In this document: positions 1-12,159 of the stretch, piece after piece
Numbering within the stretch: the stretch's first letter is position 1
How the letters are laid out: every line of letters starts with the position of its first letter
Origin: Brachycybe producta
Taxonomy: Eukaryota > Arthropoda > Diplopoda > Playtdesmida > Andrognathidae
Reading direction: 5' to 3'
DNA: 64,000 nt
NCBI GenBank assembly: GCA_036925085.1
Contig: JAUPFP010000026.1
Coordinates: forward strand, 350,001-414,000
Made by a program: the position numbers and the translations under genes
Notes under the pieces: generated by a model
Databases searched by the model: none
What the model was told of the DNA's origin: nothing
What the model saw: the letters and a program-made list of their open reading frames with translations, nothing else

Positions 1-80
1 GTTTCTGCACTTTTCATAATATGGATTACATTGGCTACAACCATTGAAGTTGCATCTCAAGGTAACTTCTGGTAAACTAT

Positions 81-550
81 TGTAACATGCCAGAATCTGA
101 TTCTGGGTCATTATGGGGCACCTCAACCTGCGTACTCGATTTATGTCCGAAATAAAGTGGAACGAAGGCGATGGAAGGAATAAAAACGAATTTTATTACT
201 AACAATAAATGTAAACAAGATTAGACACTTTAACAATACAAGAGAGACCTCAAGGGGCTTTCAGGCTGTTCTTTTCTGGGATCAGCAAGACAGACTAGTT
301 GAGAAAAACAGCTGGTATTTGAATTTGCCTCTCAGTTTGGTAGCGATTGTCTATGTCCTTTTTGTAACATATTGATTGTTTGATTGACCAATTTATCTAC
401 CAGCCATGACTCGTGAGAATCAGCTGTCAGTTGGAAAGAGAAAGAGGAAAAAAGGGAGATCGATACGATTATCGATCTGTACATATAGATTAGATGGCTT
501 CAATATAAATAATCCCTGTGAATAAAACACCTAAAACATGGGGTGTCACA
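81..550 (-). repeat. 3' LTR of gypsy-like element E1
   Basis: Read on the minus strand this block starts TGTGACACCCC and ends GGCATGTTACA, the TG...CA ends and short inverted termini expected of an LTR. Immediately upstream on the minus strand is a purine-rich tract with CTAGTTGGGAGAA, like the CTAGTTGGAAGG found before the 3' LTR of E9 at 56217, so it is read as the polypurine tract. Its position after the E1 accessory ORF fits a 3' LTR. The partner 5' LTR is not in the window, so both ends are inferred. Confidence 0.5.
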
Positions 551-923
551 TTCTCCCAACTAGCTGTAAAAGACATCCCACTTCAATTAAAACCACAGAA
601 TATGAACATCAAGCTTCTAACTAGTATTTGAGCTTTGAGGTTCAACAATAAAATTTCAGCTATGCCCATGGCCAGTCGGAACCATCAGCACGAGCACATC
701 CAACATAATGAATTCATGTATAAATGTTTCAAGCACAAAACTCAGAATAAAAGACTAGCCAAAAACAGCTGACTGGCACTCATGCACAGATTCAGAAATA
801 AGAATTAACCCCAACAACAAGAAAATGAAATGACACATGAAACAAAATCAGATAAACCATTCTACGAATGTGACTGTCCCTGGCAAATTCAACTAATAAT
901 CGGCATCGACCCATCCAGGTCCT
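551..923 (-). other. E1 3' untranslated region
   Basis: About 370 bases between the E1 accessory reading frame and its LTR. I see no coding signal; the part next to the LTR holds the candidate polypurine tract (about 551-566). Confidence 0.35.
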
Positions 924-2290
924 TTAAAACAGCTCATGAATTGTGGCATCGGTCGCTGCTTCTCTAGAGTCAGTTAGCTGCCTCAAGTGGTGATACGCAA
1001 GGTCCCACAGTAATGCAGGTCGGAAACTTCCTTCGTGGGCTGCTGTTGATGGCCCACTACAATAAATGACCACCAGGCGAGCTCACCAGGCATGGTGCAT
1101 GATCGCTCTAGTGGCATTATGATCCTTGGTGACAGAAAATGTGTTTGGTCCTCCTGCATCGCTTCTTTTTCTTTCCAGTCTTGCCAAACTCAACATCCTC
1201 CATCGTAAATAGGGTCGGAATGCAAATTGTGTCCGACCCAGGTTCCGGTGAAGAATTTCCTTCTTGAGGCTCGATATGTCCACTATCACATCATCTTGGC
1301 AATATAGTCACTCTGCCAAAACTCACTGCAGGGAGCCTCCTGTTACTCGAACTCTTTTACACTCAACCCAGAGTCCCTGGACCTCTTGTTTGTACTTCTC
1401 CCTCTTTTCCGATCTCTGCGGAGCTGTAATGGTGCTTGAGGAAGAGGTGACGGCAGATTCCGCAAACCGAATCTCCCAGGAGGGATTCTGGATCTCTTGT
1501 GGATCGGTTGGTGGTGGATGGCGAGCCCATTCTCGATCAAACTCTTCCTGATCTTTCAGAGCTTGTTGCTGCTCAGCCCAGGACTTTTGTATCTTCTCCA
1601 TAAACAACTCAGGCCATTCGCTTTTCCGATCCGACTTCAATTTGAGTAGTGAAGGCAGCTTCACAGTCATGAGCAGATTTGCCTCTTCGTAATGCTTGTA
1701 TATCTACTGGAGCTCCACCTGAGCCTGCCGTTATTCGGCCTCAATCTTTTGGTTGATGGCATTAAGTTTTATCCGGAGATCTTCTTGTGCCTTTTCTCTT
1801 GCTGCCCTTCCCGACATGCATTGCCCTAGAGCAATAGACTTCCGGAACTTACGCATGGCTCCCAAAGGCATAGTCTCAATGTCGATCCGGCACTCACGCT
1901 GTTCCTGCTCATGAACAGACTTCTCCAGTCGCAATGGTCGGATCAAGGACATGTAAGGTTCAACTTCCTTACGTACTAGATTGGCTGGTTGATGTTCCCT
2001 TACTTGCTGATGTTGCTCTCCAGTTTGTTGGAAGTTCCTAGGCTGATGGAAATTCTGCTCTGGACGAGATCGACAATTGGAGACCGTGTTTCACGCCCAG
2101 GGCGATCCTCAGTTTTTTGTGGCGAAGACCCAACATGGAGATGCCTTTGCCAACTACCTATGCCAGAAGATGCCATGTTAATAATGCTAAGGTTACTCAC
2201 AACCAGTGTCCAAAAAAACAACCAAAACGGCACACACTGCTGTCCCAGATCTTTCTGAAGACTTGGAAGAAACTCCTCCCGGCAACTGTC
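924..2290 (-). pseudogene. Decayed 3' accessory ORF of E1
   Basis: One minus-strand frame can be followed from about 1952 down to a stop at 924, broken by in-frame stops (for example 1731-1733 and 1704-1706). A further stretch in another frame (about 2000-2240) begins MASSGIGSW. The middle is charged and helix-rich (residues KSEWPELFMEKIQKSWAEQQ), possibly coiled coil. The last 70 codons, with RPALLWDLAYHHLRQL followed by REAATDATIHELF, line up with the C-terminal part of the E9 ORF (RPHLLFDEATSYAEGRRSYR, then SADAAIILEGAL) and with the remnant at 40436-40717. It sits between pol and the 3' LTR, where errantiviruses carry env, but it has no membrane segment or signal peptide. Function unknown. 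Confidence 0.55.
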
Positions 2291-2949
2291 ACTGTCACAG
2301 ATTCCGTCACTTAAGTTGTCACTGACAACTTTTACAAAGAAAAACTTCTTTGTTGGCAAAAAGAAACTTAGCCTCTCTAACCTCGAAAAAGGCTTTTGTT
2401 TTTGTTTGTTAAAGAAAACTTCCGAAAAATGAATGAACATAATAATAAAAGTACTGCGACTTTATCAGCCTCTTTTTCTGGTAACCAAAGCTAAAGTGAA
2501 GCGCAATTCGAAACTACTTCCGAAGAATTGTTACCATATCCCTGCACATGGATATAGCTAAAAATGGTATTGGCTGGTAACTTTATCACTTCCGTATCGT
2601 TATTAGCCCATGACCTTCTTCTTCCAGAAGTGGGAGGAGCCACTGACATCAGTTGTTTACATGAAATGGTACCAAAATTTTCTATACTTCTTTCCCACGC
2701 TTCTCTTGAATTTCGTGCCTGGGTGCAAATTTTCTGTTGAATTTCTATGACGTCACTTGGATTCATCGGTTTTAATCCAAAGTAGTTTTACTATTGTCAA
2801 CAGGTTATTGCCATTTTTGCCGCTAAATTCATTGTACACACATGTTCTTCGCATTGTCAGATAAGTTTTCGTTTTTATTTTGTCAAAAAGAAGTTTCTCA
2901 ATGGAAAAAAATTGTGATCATTTAATAAGTTAATTGCATGACTGCGACC

Positions 2950-5900
2950 AGGGGTAGGCAATGTATCTGCCACAACTAAGTCCTGAACATCTTTTTGCCT
3001 TTCCTTGTAAGGACGCATATGAATGATGTTCACGTTGTCCAAGACCATTTTTCCATAAATGTTCTCATGTTCCAGTTCACACTGTGTCTGTGATTTTATT
3101 TGTCACAGTGTATCCTTCTTTGTAGGTATATTGCCATTTTTTTACTTCATTCAGCACCACTCGTAGTTCTCAGACCTGAATTAGTACTCTTCGGGCTCCC
3201 TTCGAATGAAGGGTTACCTTTGGCTACCAGAGGCAGATCTTCTGCCTCCTGCAAACCTCCAGTCTTCAGCTTCACATCCGTTATTTTTGGTCAGCTAGGA
3301 ACCCTATTATCGATCGGAAGTCTGGCCTCCCTTCCGAACATCAGTCTGTAAGGTGAAAATTTGGCAGAACCATGTTTGGCTGTGTTGCAAGCGAATCCAG
3401 CTGGATGAAGATGGAAATACCAGTCCTTCTGCTTCCTCCCAGGTGTCAAAGCCTTCCTAACAATCAGCATCACAGTCTTGTTTGTCTTTTCATCCAAACC
3501 ATCTCCCTGAGGAAAGTAGGCTGTTGTTGTTGTGTCTCACTCCAAATTCCTCGAACAGCTCTTGGGCCTGCTGAGCTGTGAAAAGTCTATCAGTCAGTAT
3601 CTGGATTGCAGTTCCAACTTGATAAATGATGACGTCCTCAACAAAATTCTTGGTCATTTTTGCACTCTGTCGCTGCACCGCTTGTGCAAAACAATATCTG
3701 GTTGCATAATCTACTGCCAGGATAATACGTTGCACACCACCAGGAACTTGGGAAAAGGTCCGATGTAATCAATACTCCAACACTTCCTAGGTTGTCCGAT
3801 TGGAATCTCATGCAGGAATCCAGGAATTTCCTGTTGCAGTTTGAGTTTGTTGCATAGCTGACAAATGTGACATGTGCGAACATAATCAATTGTGTCAGCT
3901 TTCCAGGACACCCAGAAAAATCGCTGAGCTACTCATTCTAAAGTTTTGTCTTGTCCTAGGTGTCCAGCTTCCAGTGTATCATGAAGCATCTCCAACACCT
4001 CAGATGTCAGATGTCTCGGTACAACGTTCAGCAGTGTAGCAACCTCGCTTCGTCTGTATACTATTGCACACAGTATATCATCCACTATGACATACTTCTT
4101 CTTTAGCTCGTCATCTGGATCATCCAGCAGTGTTTTGATGACCTTCTTCAGCTCAGGATCACATCTTTGCTCATTTGCCCAATCCCAGATTCCCATAACA
4201 GCGAAAATCACACCATAGTCAAGATTGTCAGGTTCAGGCTGTAATCTCCAGTTCGATGGCACGTGAAATATAGCCCGCATCAACATGAGTTATCCCAGCC
4301 TTATAGATGATGGTCTAGTTGTATTCCTGCATCAGGCGTTGCCCTCTTCCAAGTCTACCCTCCAGTCAGTGGGCAGTCTTCATATAACAGAGTGAGTGAT
4401 GATCTGTAACGATCACAAAAGGTTTGTTGAACAGGTATGGTCTGAACTTGGTCACTCCATAAATTATGGCAAAGCATTCCTTGTCCGTTGTGGAGTAATT
4501 AACCTCTGCAGCCTTCAAAGTTTGAGAATGCATTAAGGATTTGCAATGGTCTATCTCCTGACTTTTGATACAAGATCGCCCCAACTCCTTTCCATGATGC
4601 ATCACTGTGCATGGTCAGCTCTCCTTGTGGATCATGAACTACTAACACACGTGCTTCAGTCAGCTTTTTTTTGAGTAAGCTGAATGCAGCTTCATACTCA
4701 ATTGTCCACTCAAAGTTGGTTTCCTTCTTCATAAGGTTGGCAAGTGCCTTAGCAAAATAAGTGAAGTTAGTAATATGCTTTTAATAAAACCCTGCCATTC
4801 CAAGAAACCATCTTGTTTTTTTCAGGTTTGTAAGTGCCAGATGCTCGGAAATTGCTTCCACCTTCCACTTTCCACCTCATAACCGAAAAAGCATTTCCCA
4901 GGATTCAGTTTTAGATCAGTCTCATTCAATAGGTTCAAGATGAGGTTGAGTGTTATTCGATGAATTACTCGATTATTACTCGATGAATTGCTCAAATGTT
5001 TTGCCAAAGACGATAATATCATCTAGGTAAACGAGGCAAGTCTCCCATTTATTTCCGGCAAGTAAGATGTCCAGGGCTATCTGCATAGTCGCTGGTGCAT
5101 TGCATAACCCGAAAGGCATTATATTAAACTCAAAGAGTCCTCCAGGTGTAATAAATGCGGTCTTCTCCTTCTCCTCATCAGCCATGTTGAATGCCAATAA
5201 CCAGACTTCATATCAAGCATGGCATAGTACCAAGCTCCATGAGGTGAATCAAAGGCATCATTGATCCTTGGCAGAGGATAGTTGTCCACCTTCGTTTGAG
5301 CATTTAGTCGTCGATAATCCACACAAAATCGATATTGTCCATCTTTCTTTTTAACTAAGACCACAGGAGAAGAGTAAGGTGACTTTGAAGATTTGATGAC
5401 ACCAGCATCGAGCATTTCCTACACGTTGGTTTTTAATATAGCACGCTGGTCCGGACTGTGCCTACGTAAAGGCTCCCAGACTGGTGGCGAACCATTGTTG
5501 TCAATCCGGTGTTGAGTCAAATTTGTACTTCCCAGCTCATCTTGAGTGAATGCGAACGATGTACGGTGTCGTTGTAGCAAATCTTTTAAAATGTCTTTCT
5601 GCTCCTCTCTTAGTCGGTCCCAATTGCCAACCATCGGGAAAGTGGAGATGTCGGATCAAGAATTTGATGATCCGACATCTCCACTTTAACGATGGTTGCA
5701 ATTTCTGAAGAAATGATATACTCATCCTTCTCGAATTCCGCATCCTGTTTCATGCAGTACTCGGTCTGCATGTGAGCAACGATTTCTCCGGCAGCAATTC
5801 CGACAGTACTGAGGGTAGTATTCATAACTTCGATATTGAAAGTCATCTCATCTTGTCCCTGCATAATTGTGGAAGCAACAAATACTGCTTTCCAGGAATG

Positions 5901-6104
5901 TAACTTCTTATCAGGCACTACTGGCACTGTTTCCTTCGAGATTCGATTTGCCTTCACCTCAATCAGTCTTGTCTGTCCAGGATTTAAGGTCACATGCTCC
6001 ACAGATCGAGGACATGGATGACATCTATTTCACCCTCAGTCGTCTCGCTTCTCTCCAGCTTCTTGCTTCCCCCAGGTGGTACAACTCCTTCCTCAGATGC
6101 ACTC
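2950..6104 (-). pseudogene. pol: E1 pol: RT, RNase H, integrase, degenerate
   Basis: Minus-strand reading gives, in order: a post-protease segment (5610-6104, with VTLNPGQTRLIEVKA); the RT N-terminus (5419-5634); RT core with KKKDGQYRFCVDYRRLN and the intact catalytic box YLDDIIVFG (4976-5415); RNase H with DPQGELTMHSDAS and TTDKECFAIIYG (4366-4732); the integrase zinc region with GHLGQDKT and CHICQLC (3711-4286); the integrase core with DYATRY (3490-3735); and the region with YRLMFGREARLP (3291-3497). A weak GPY/F-like tail (VLDNVNIIHMRPY) reaches about 2950. Many stops and frame changes separate the pieces, so it is a dead Ty3/gypsy pol. It is cut at 6104 by the LTR of E2; gag and protease are not seen. 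Confidence 0.85.
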
Positions 6105-6841
6105 TGTGACGACCCAGTTTTGCTCCTTTTGAAAGCAAGGCTAAATCTCCTGTTGCCATCTACTAGGCTGGCTAGCGTAGGCTGCCCAGCAGACGACAGA
6201 AAGGCCAGCAAGGGTCACTGTCCACCCCCAGGTAGAGCAGCCTGGGGGAGTATATAATGGGTGGCGCCATTATATACTGGGCAGTATGTTGAACCCTTGA
6301 GTAGAGAGGATGTGCTTGTATTTTGTTTTTGGCCAAGATTGCCACCATCATCATTTTTCATTGTTCTTTGTTGGCTGTTTTTGGTGTGTCTCTGCTGGAG
6401 CATTTGTCCCACAGAAGAGTGCTTATTAATTGAGTAAGTGTTTCATTTATTTGTTTGAATAAATTATCTTTTTATTTGCATCATACACACGTGTACGCGT
6501 ACACGTTGATTTATGGGGAAGTATCTGTTTAGAGGGTGGTGTTCGGCCAGGTGGGGATACACTGCCCCATCACCATCCTGTTTCCGGCATTATCGGTTGG
6601 TACATCACATCAGATCCACGGTAAGATCCAACGGGCATTAACCGTGGATTCTCCATTGTGTTTGTCTGCCATTTGTCCATCAATCTACAGGGAGTTCAAC
6701 TTCCGACCGGCATTACCCTGGGCCACGAACGGTACAAGAGGAGGGTTAGCCAGCACTTTGAGCATTTACAAAGGGAGTCAGCAGCAGGTGAGCCGGGGCA
6801 GTTTTGCCTGGGTGTTGTGGCGACAAAGTCGGTTCGTTACA
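6105..6841 (+). repeat. 5' LTR of B-type element E2
   Basis: Starts TGTGACGACC and ends GGTTCGTTACA, an imperfect terminal inverted repeat. It aligns along its length with 62246-62970 (shared GGGTCACTGTCC, CAGCCTGGGGG, TATATAATGG, GGCCAAGATTGCCACCATCA and AGATCCACGGT stretches) and with minus-strand copies at 24774-25473 and 22445-22770. TATATAATGG near 6250 is a plausible TATA box and GAATAAAT near 6458 a plausible polyadenylation signal. A primer site follows three bases later. Confidence 0.75.
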
Positions 6842-6843
6842 AT

Positions 6844-6861
6844 TGGTGGAGGTGCCGGGTA
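6844..6861 (+). other. Primer binding site of E2
   Basis: TGGTGGAGGTGCCGGGTA follows the LTR end after a 2-3 base spacer and begins with the obligatory TGG (complement of tRNA CCA). The same sequence lies next to the LTR at 24754-24771 (minus), and shorter forms sit at 62973 and 45567, so it is a shared primer site. I cannot name the tRNA with confidence. Confidence 0.65.
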
Positions 6862-7160
6862 GCACTACCACTAGCCTCTTGCGTGGTTGGTAGACCGGAG
6901 TCATGAGTACACCGGTAGGGCATCGACAGTTGTTCACAGAACTATGGTGGAAAACGGCTTAGGCCGTAGTAGTCTGGTAAAAGACAATGGGACACGGACG
7001 GGTTGTCCGTAATACCACGGTGGTTAACGGGAAAAGGCCAAGGTTATCCGCTAGTAGGACAGTAGGCACGGTGGTTGACCTTGCAGGACTGTTCGAAAGT
7101 GGTATAGCGACCGAGGGTCCACTTGGTGGAATCCACGGATGCTGAGCCTTATGCTGAGAC
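6862..7160 (+). other. E2 leader between primer site and gag
   Basis: Non-coding leader with alternating ACGGT/ACCGT words and one clear hairpin, ACGGACGGGTTGTCCGT, near 6994-7010. It is the short counterpart of the hairpin arrays in E4 and E10. Confidence 0.45.
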
Positions 7161-8266
7161 TTCGTGGAACCAGAGCAGGGCACCACAGCTGGTAAGTACT
7201 GTGCCATGGATGCCTGGGCGCCCCCTGGACGCCCATGGATGCTGGCCATCTCTTCGGAAATTCAGGCATTCGGGTTTTTTAACCTGGTCCACTCGTTTAT
7301 TCGGTATGATGGACGAGAAGACATGGCACCTTTTCTCCGGCAGTTCAAAGCCAAAGCTAGGGCTCAGCACTAGATGGATGAGGCCAGATGTAGTTACTTA
7401 ACCTATCTGCTGGATGGTCTGGCCAAAGAATACTACGCCAGTTTGGTGGAGTTGCAGCCAGACCTAACCTGGCCGGAGCTGAGGCAGGCCATGTTTCAGC
7501 GCTTCGGAACCAAGAATCAGGCTCAGGCCTGTTTCGACCGTTTCGAAGCAATGATTCAGTGGCCTATGGAATCGCTCCAGGTGTTCTACTGGTGCTTCAT
7601 TGAGGTGGCAGAACGGGTTTCTCCTTGAGAAGAGGAGTCTTGTCGACTAATCCAATTCAAGAAGAAACTCTAGCCGGTGATTCTCAGATGTCTCTGGGGA
7701 TCACGGGCTGAGATGGTAATGGACTTTAAAGCTGAGGCAATGTTAGTCGAGGCCGACATGCTAACGGCGGGAAAGTTACATGCTCATACCTTGACGGTAC
7801 TGGGGACCAAGACTATGGTCAAGGCCTCTGGTGCTGTGGCACAGCCCAAGGGCTCCACTGCGTCTTCTTCAACCTCTTTGGGTGTGAATGCAGCAGCACC
7901 ATCCAAAGTGGACATAGCTACTGCCAAGACCGGAGGGAAGAAGAGTAAAAAGATGAATCAGCAGAGCCAGGGTGGAAATTAGTCCACAGCAGCCCGTCCG
8001 GGTTCGGTCAAACGGCTGGTGGAGGTCATACTCATAGGCAACCAGGTCCATGCTTTCGGTGTAACCAGATGGGTCACTTTAAGAAGGTCTGTCCAAAGGT
8101 GGTTGCCCAAAGACAGGTTGCCCAAGTATCACCAGACAAAAGCCAGGTGATACAGTACATCCTGGGTCTAGCACCCGTGGTACTGCAGGGCCATGAGTAT
8201 CTGTCCACCGTGATTGATGGACAGATGTTCTATCTACCTGTGGACAGGGACGATGGTGCACCCTAG
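7161..8266 (+). pseudogene. gag: E2 gag, broken
   Basis: Structural capsid/nucleocapsid polyprotein of a Ty3/gypsy element. Frame 7164-7982 carries the capsid part, with YLLDGLAKEYYASLVEL, DLTWPELRQAMFQRFG and VFYWCFIEVAERV, interrupted by stops at 7371, 7626 and nearby. A basic, Ala/Ser/Lys-rich segment follows (AAPSKVDIATAKTGGKKSKK). After a frame change at about 8000 comes one zinc knuckle, CFRCNQMGHFKKVC (8051-8092), a complete CCHC. The E4 gag at 22771-24300 is the same protein from another copy. The stops make this copy non-functional. Confidence 0.8.
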
Positions 8267-8765
8267 TCAAACTGGCACTGGTCACTGCAGAACTGAGCTG
8301 CAGTCAACCGGGAGAGCTTAAAAACTCAGGTGCCCGGCAAAGCTGGCAAAGTGAGGAAGGGTCCAAGTACATGTGTATCCTGCTTGAAGCAGGGGTGCCT
8401 TTGGCAAAGTCTGCAGACCTGGAAATTACTCATTGGGTGTTTCCGAAGCCATGCCCACATTGGAAGCTGTGCTAGTCCAACTGGAGAGTTGGGTGGCACC
8501 TTTCTTCCCTATTTGTAGGGGAGAATGTCCGGACAGTACGGGCAATGCGAGGACTTCAGGCATTGTTGCACCCATGCTGTTGCCCAGGCCTGGTAGGTCT
8601 TCTGGTTTGAAGACTGGTACCCAGACCCCCGAGCATCCAGTACGACCGTCCATTACAGGTGGGAAGACGGATGAGGCTCAGAAAAGCAATGTCGGCAACG
8701 ACGGTTGCCCATACCTGAATTGCAAAGCCGTGTGTACTTGCGAGGGGCACCACATGTTCTGATGT
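8267..8765 (+). pseudogene. E2 gag-protease junction, degenerate
   Basis: Roughly 500 bases linking nucleocapsid and protease. Short open stretches exist (for example 8433-8762) but none shows a recognisable domain, and the frame leading into the protease is closed by several stops. I read it as decayed linker. Confidence 0.35.
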
Positions 8766-9183
8766 TTAATGCGATCGGCTGGTTGAGTCGATCATGGACA
8801 CCGGGGCCGAGGTATCGGTCATAAGCATGTTGGTGGCAAAGGAGATGGGGTTACCGGTGGAGGAGGTTAACTTCCTCTCATACCTTTGTGGCATGAGTGG
8901 GTACTCCATCCAAATAGAAGGAGTCATGTACGTGGACATGTCAATCCACGAGAAGTCCATCAGTTTCCATCTTCTCCTCATAGAGGGAGAAGGAGAAACC
9001 ATTATAGGTGTTGACCTGGCTTCTTGGTTTGGGCTGATGGTGGACATCATAAGCTGGAAGATTTACTTCCGGGAAGACATCTCGACCACACATCCAGATG
9101 CCCTTCATGCCACACTGGCCGATCAGGCTTTGCAGGGTACTTTGCAAGAAGTACACCTTCCGAACTCATACTGGAGGCATTAG
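8766..9183 (+). CDS. E2 retropepsin-like protease domain
   Basis: The reading contains the aspartic-protease signature MDTGAEVSVISMLVAKEMG near the start of the open stretch, then the flap region and the C-terminal box GETIIGVDLASWFGL, which plays the role of the usual ILGRD box. This is the retroelement protease that matures Gag and Pol. It is open from 8794 to the stop at 9183, but neighbouring frames are broken, so it is a domain relic and not an independent gene. Confidence 0.7.
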
Positions 9184-10870
9184 CGAAGCTTCACGATTCT
9201 GTGGAGCCTCTGCTACTCCCTCCATTTGGGATACCAGAAGGCATTCCTGAGACCAGTTCTTCAATTGGGAGCGGGGATGTTAGTTCCCTGCGACTGTTGG
9301 AGAACGTATGGCTATCAGCTCATGAGCGGAAGGTGGTTTCTGTGAGCTTAGTAGAGCATGCTGGCCCTGGACAGCTGCTTCTTATTGAGCCCCATTGTAA
9401 AGCCTTAGGTGGACATGGTCTGTTGGCGGTGGCAGGAATTGTCGAAGCCACAGAGGAAGGCACTTACAAAATCTGGCTTGAGAACATCACTGTTATACCC
9501 ATTGCCCTGTAAACCGGGGAGAGTGTCGCGACAGCTCAAGCTGTGGAGGCAGCCCTAGTGGTGGGACTGGACGGTCCATCTAAGTTGAGAGGGGAAGACC
9601 CCACTCATGGAGATGGCCAGACAGAGGAGCTTCAGGTTAAGTTGAGAGGGGCAGCCTGTAAAATCCACTGGGTCCTTAACTTGGAAGTAGATCCTACTCT
9701 CGAAGAGTGTTTTAAAACCAGACCTAGTCTGAAGCCTGAAGAGGTGGCACAGGTTCGAGAGTTTCTGCTGAAACGCATTGATCATTTCCTGTTCGATTAT
9801 GCAGAGCTGGGAACCCCGCTTGTTGAACATACAATTGATACCGGTGGGTTACCTCCAGTGCGGGAGGAATAGGAAGTACTGCTCTAGTGGCACGTGCAAT
9901 CGAGAAAGAAGAGGTAGTAAAAATTTTGGATGCAGGCGTAATCCAAAATTTGCATAGTCCATACGCAAGCCCTTTCCTACTTGTTTGCAAGAAGGATGGT
10001 GGCTTTCATTTCTGTGTGGACTATCGGAGACTGAATGCTCTGACAAAGGCGGATCAGTACCCGCTACCTCGCATCGATGATGCCATTGATTCACTTGCCG
10101 GAGCGAAGTATTTTGCAACCCTGGACCTCGCTAGTGGTTACTGGCAGGTCAGGATGGCTGAGCCGAGCCTTGAGAAGACAGCATTCATTTGCTCTCAAGG
10201 TCTATTTGAGTTTCGGAAAATGCCTTTTGGACCCTATAATGCTCCGGACACAATGCAAAGAGTGTTAGACTGCTTGTTGGCAGGACATAAGTGGAAGAGC
10301 TGCTTGTTGTACCTGCACAAATGTATCGTCTTTGGGAACACCTTTGAGCAGTTTCTCGACCGCTTAGGTACTGTCCTTGGACTGCTCGAGGGGCTGAGCT
10401 GAAACTCCAGCCACAAGAAATGTTTTTTTCGGGTTTGACAAGGTCTAATATCTCCGTCACATTGTGAGTGCCAAGAAAGTTGCTACGGACTCGGAACTCG
10501 TGAGAGCAGTCGAAGAGTTCAATGTCCCTACAACAGTGACTGCCATCCAAAGTTTTCTCAGAATGGCGGCTACTACCGTAGGTTCATCAAGGACTTCGCC
10601 AAGGTCGCAATGCCACTGCATTATCTGCCTAGAAAGGATGTGTCCTTTGACTGGTCGGAGCAGTATGGTCTAGTGTTCGAGCTGTTAAAGGCATTTTTAA
10701 CCGAAGCACCGGTGCTCACCATGTATGATCCACGTGGTGAGGTGTTAATTCACACCGATGCGAGTGGGTACAGTCTAGGTGTCGTAGTATACAAGAAGTT
10801 ACCTGAGGACAAGGCTTCTTGGGTTCTGGCCTACTTTAGCTGTCTCATGAAGGTCCTGGAAACACAGTTT
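9184..10870 (+). pseudogene. pol: E2 RT and RNase H, catalytically dead
   Basis: A post-protease linker (9024-9512 and 9543-9872) precedes the RT at 9887-10402 with KKDGGFHFCVDYRRLN, LDLASGYWQV and GLFEFRKMPFG. The catalytic box, which should read YLDDIIVFG, is YLHKCIVFG, so both aspartates are gone. The thumb and connection are frameshifted near 10400-10610. RNase H starts well (DPRGEVLIHTDASGYSLG, 10610-10840) and then breaks off into integrase sequence at about 10870, a deletion that removes the end of RNase H and most of integrase. Confidence 0.8.
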
Positions 10871-11593
10871 TGCAAAAGTTCAGAGAGCACTATAATATAG
10901 CGCAGCACTTCACGATGGCATTCCATTCGCAAGCTAATGGGCTTACGGAGCATATGAATAAAACCATGATGGAAACCATCAAGCATTACCTTGATCCCTT
11001 TATTGCCTACCATGTGGGCCTACAACACTGCAGTGCAGGAGAGCACAGAATGTTTGGATGTGAGAGCCGTGGAGGAGCATGCTCGTCAAAATTTGGTGGC
11101 CGCTCATTAAAACAGAAGAGCCGGTATGATGCTGGCCGGGTGAGCCAAGAAGTGGAACTTCGCTTACAAAGCTGAACTGTTTACGGTGGTCCGGCAGGTT
11201 TCCGACCTAGTCTATGAGGTGGAATTCATAGATGAATATGGTTGGAATGTGCGGGACTGGTTTCATGTTGATAACCTGAAGCCGTACAAGCCCACATGTA
11301 GAGTTCGTGAGGAAGATGGCCTAGTAGGCTCTGACAGCTCTTCGAACTCCAGTCGGACCATTGATTCTGAGTCTCAGGCCGATAGGATGGTGGAGGATAG
11401 TAATGTTCCTCCAGTACCATCCAGTCGGCCTGGCTTGGCTAAAGAGTCTACCGACTCTGAGGCAGAAAAAGAACCTCAGCCCCGGTATAACCTCCGACCA
11501 AAGAAAGCGAAAGCTTACGGGGTGGTGCACGCTTCCTATGAGGCATCAGTAGACACTAGGAATCTACAGGAACTCTATGAGTCCCTGCCCTGA
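10870..11593 (+). pseudogene. E2 integrase C-terminal remnant and tail
   Basis: Begins inside the integrase core at HSQANGLTEHMNKTM, equivalent to HPQSNGLAERTNKSI in E9, so the catalytic glutamate position is kept but the two aspartates lie in the deleted part. Open stretch 11186-11593 holds the C-terminal module (LVYEVEFIDEYGWNVRDWFH, then VDNLKPYKP), a Ser/Glu/Asp-rich linker and the motif YNLRPKKAK near the end, which is common at the end of gypsy Pol. The gene ends at 11593. Confidence 0.7.
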
Positions 11594-12150
11594 TGGGAAA
11601 AAGCAGGCCAATCCCTGAAGTGGGATGACAGCCTGATACAAAGAAATAAAAATTGGGCACCCAGAGACCCCGGACGGGACTCCACCTGTCTGTCACGGAC
11701 AGATGGTGGTCGCCCAGGGAGAACTGGGTAGAGAAATTCATAATGCCCAGCTGCAGAGTTTGTGTTAAGTCTGCAGAAGATATTTCCAACCATGATCTTT
11801 CTCCTCAGTCTTTGCATAGAGATTCACGCCATGTGTCTGCCCCTAAAAAGGCAGACGATAGTAGAATCTCTATGGTAACAATAGTGGAGGTGGCTAATGG
11901 TGTTTTAGCCACCAAGCCACACTGTTATCCGGTTTTTCCAGTAAAATTAGCTGCTAAGTGCCATCTTGTTTTTCGTATTCAACAAGGACGGTCGTTTGCC
12001 ACTAATTTTAAGAAAAAACGTGTTGTTTACCGGCTAAAAAAGAGACTCGCTGCTGGATGCCAGGGAAAAGATTAAAGTAAGTCCCGAAGGAGGAACCTTT
12101 CGTTTTTGCCCGTGGACAGTATTGTTTTATTGTTGTTGGGTGTGTCAAGC
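11594..12150 (+). other. E2 region downstream of pol
   Basis: One open stretch (11653-12075) encodes a basic peptide with a cluster near its end (NFKKKRVVYRLKKRL) but no domain I recognise. A near-palindrome, CCACCTGTCTGTCACGGACA, lies at about 11680. In E9 the matching interval (53280-53620) is also a weakly coding spacer ending in KRKKK. Confidence 0.3.
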
Positions 12151-12159
12151 TGTCATTGA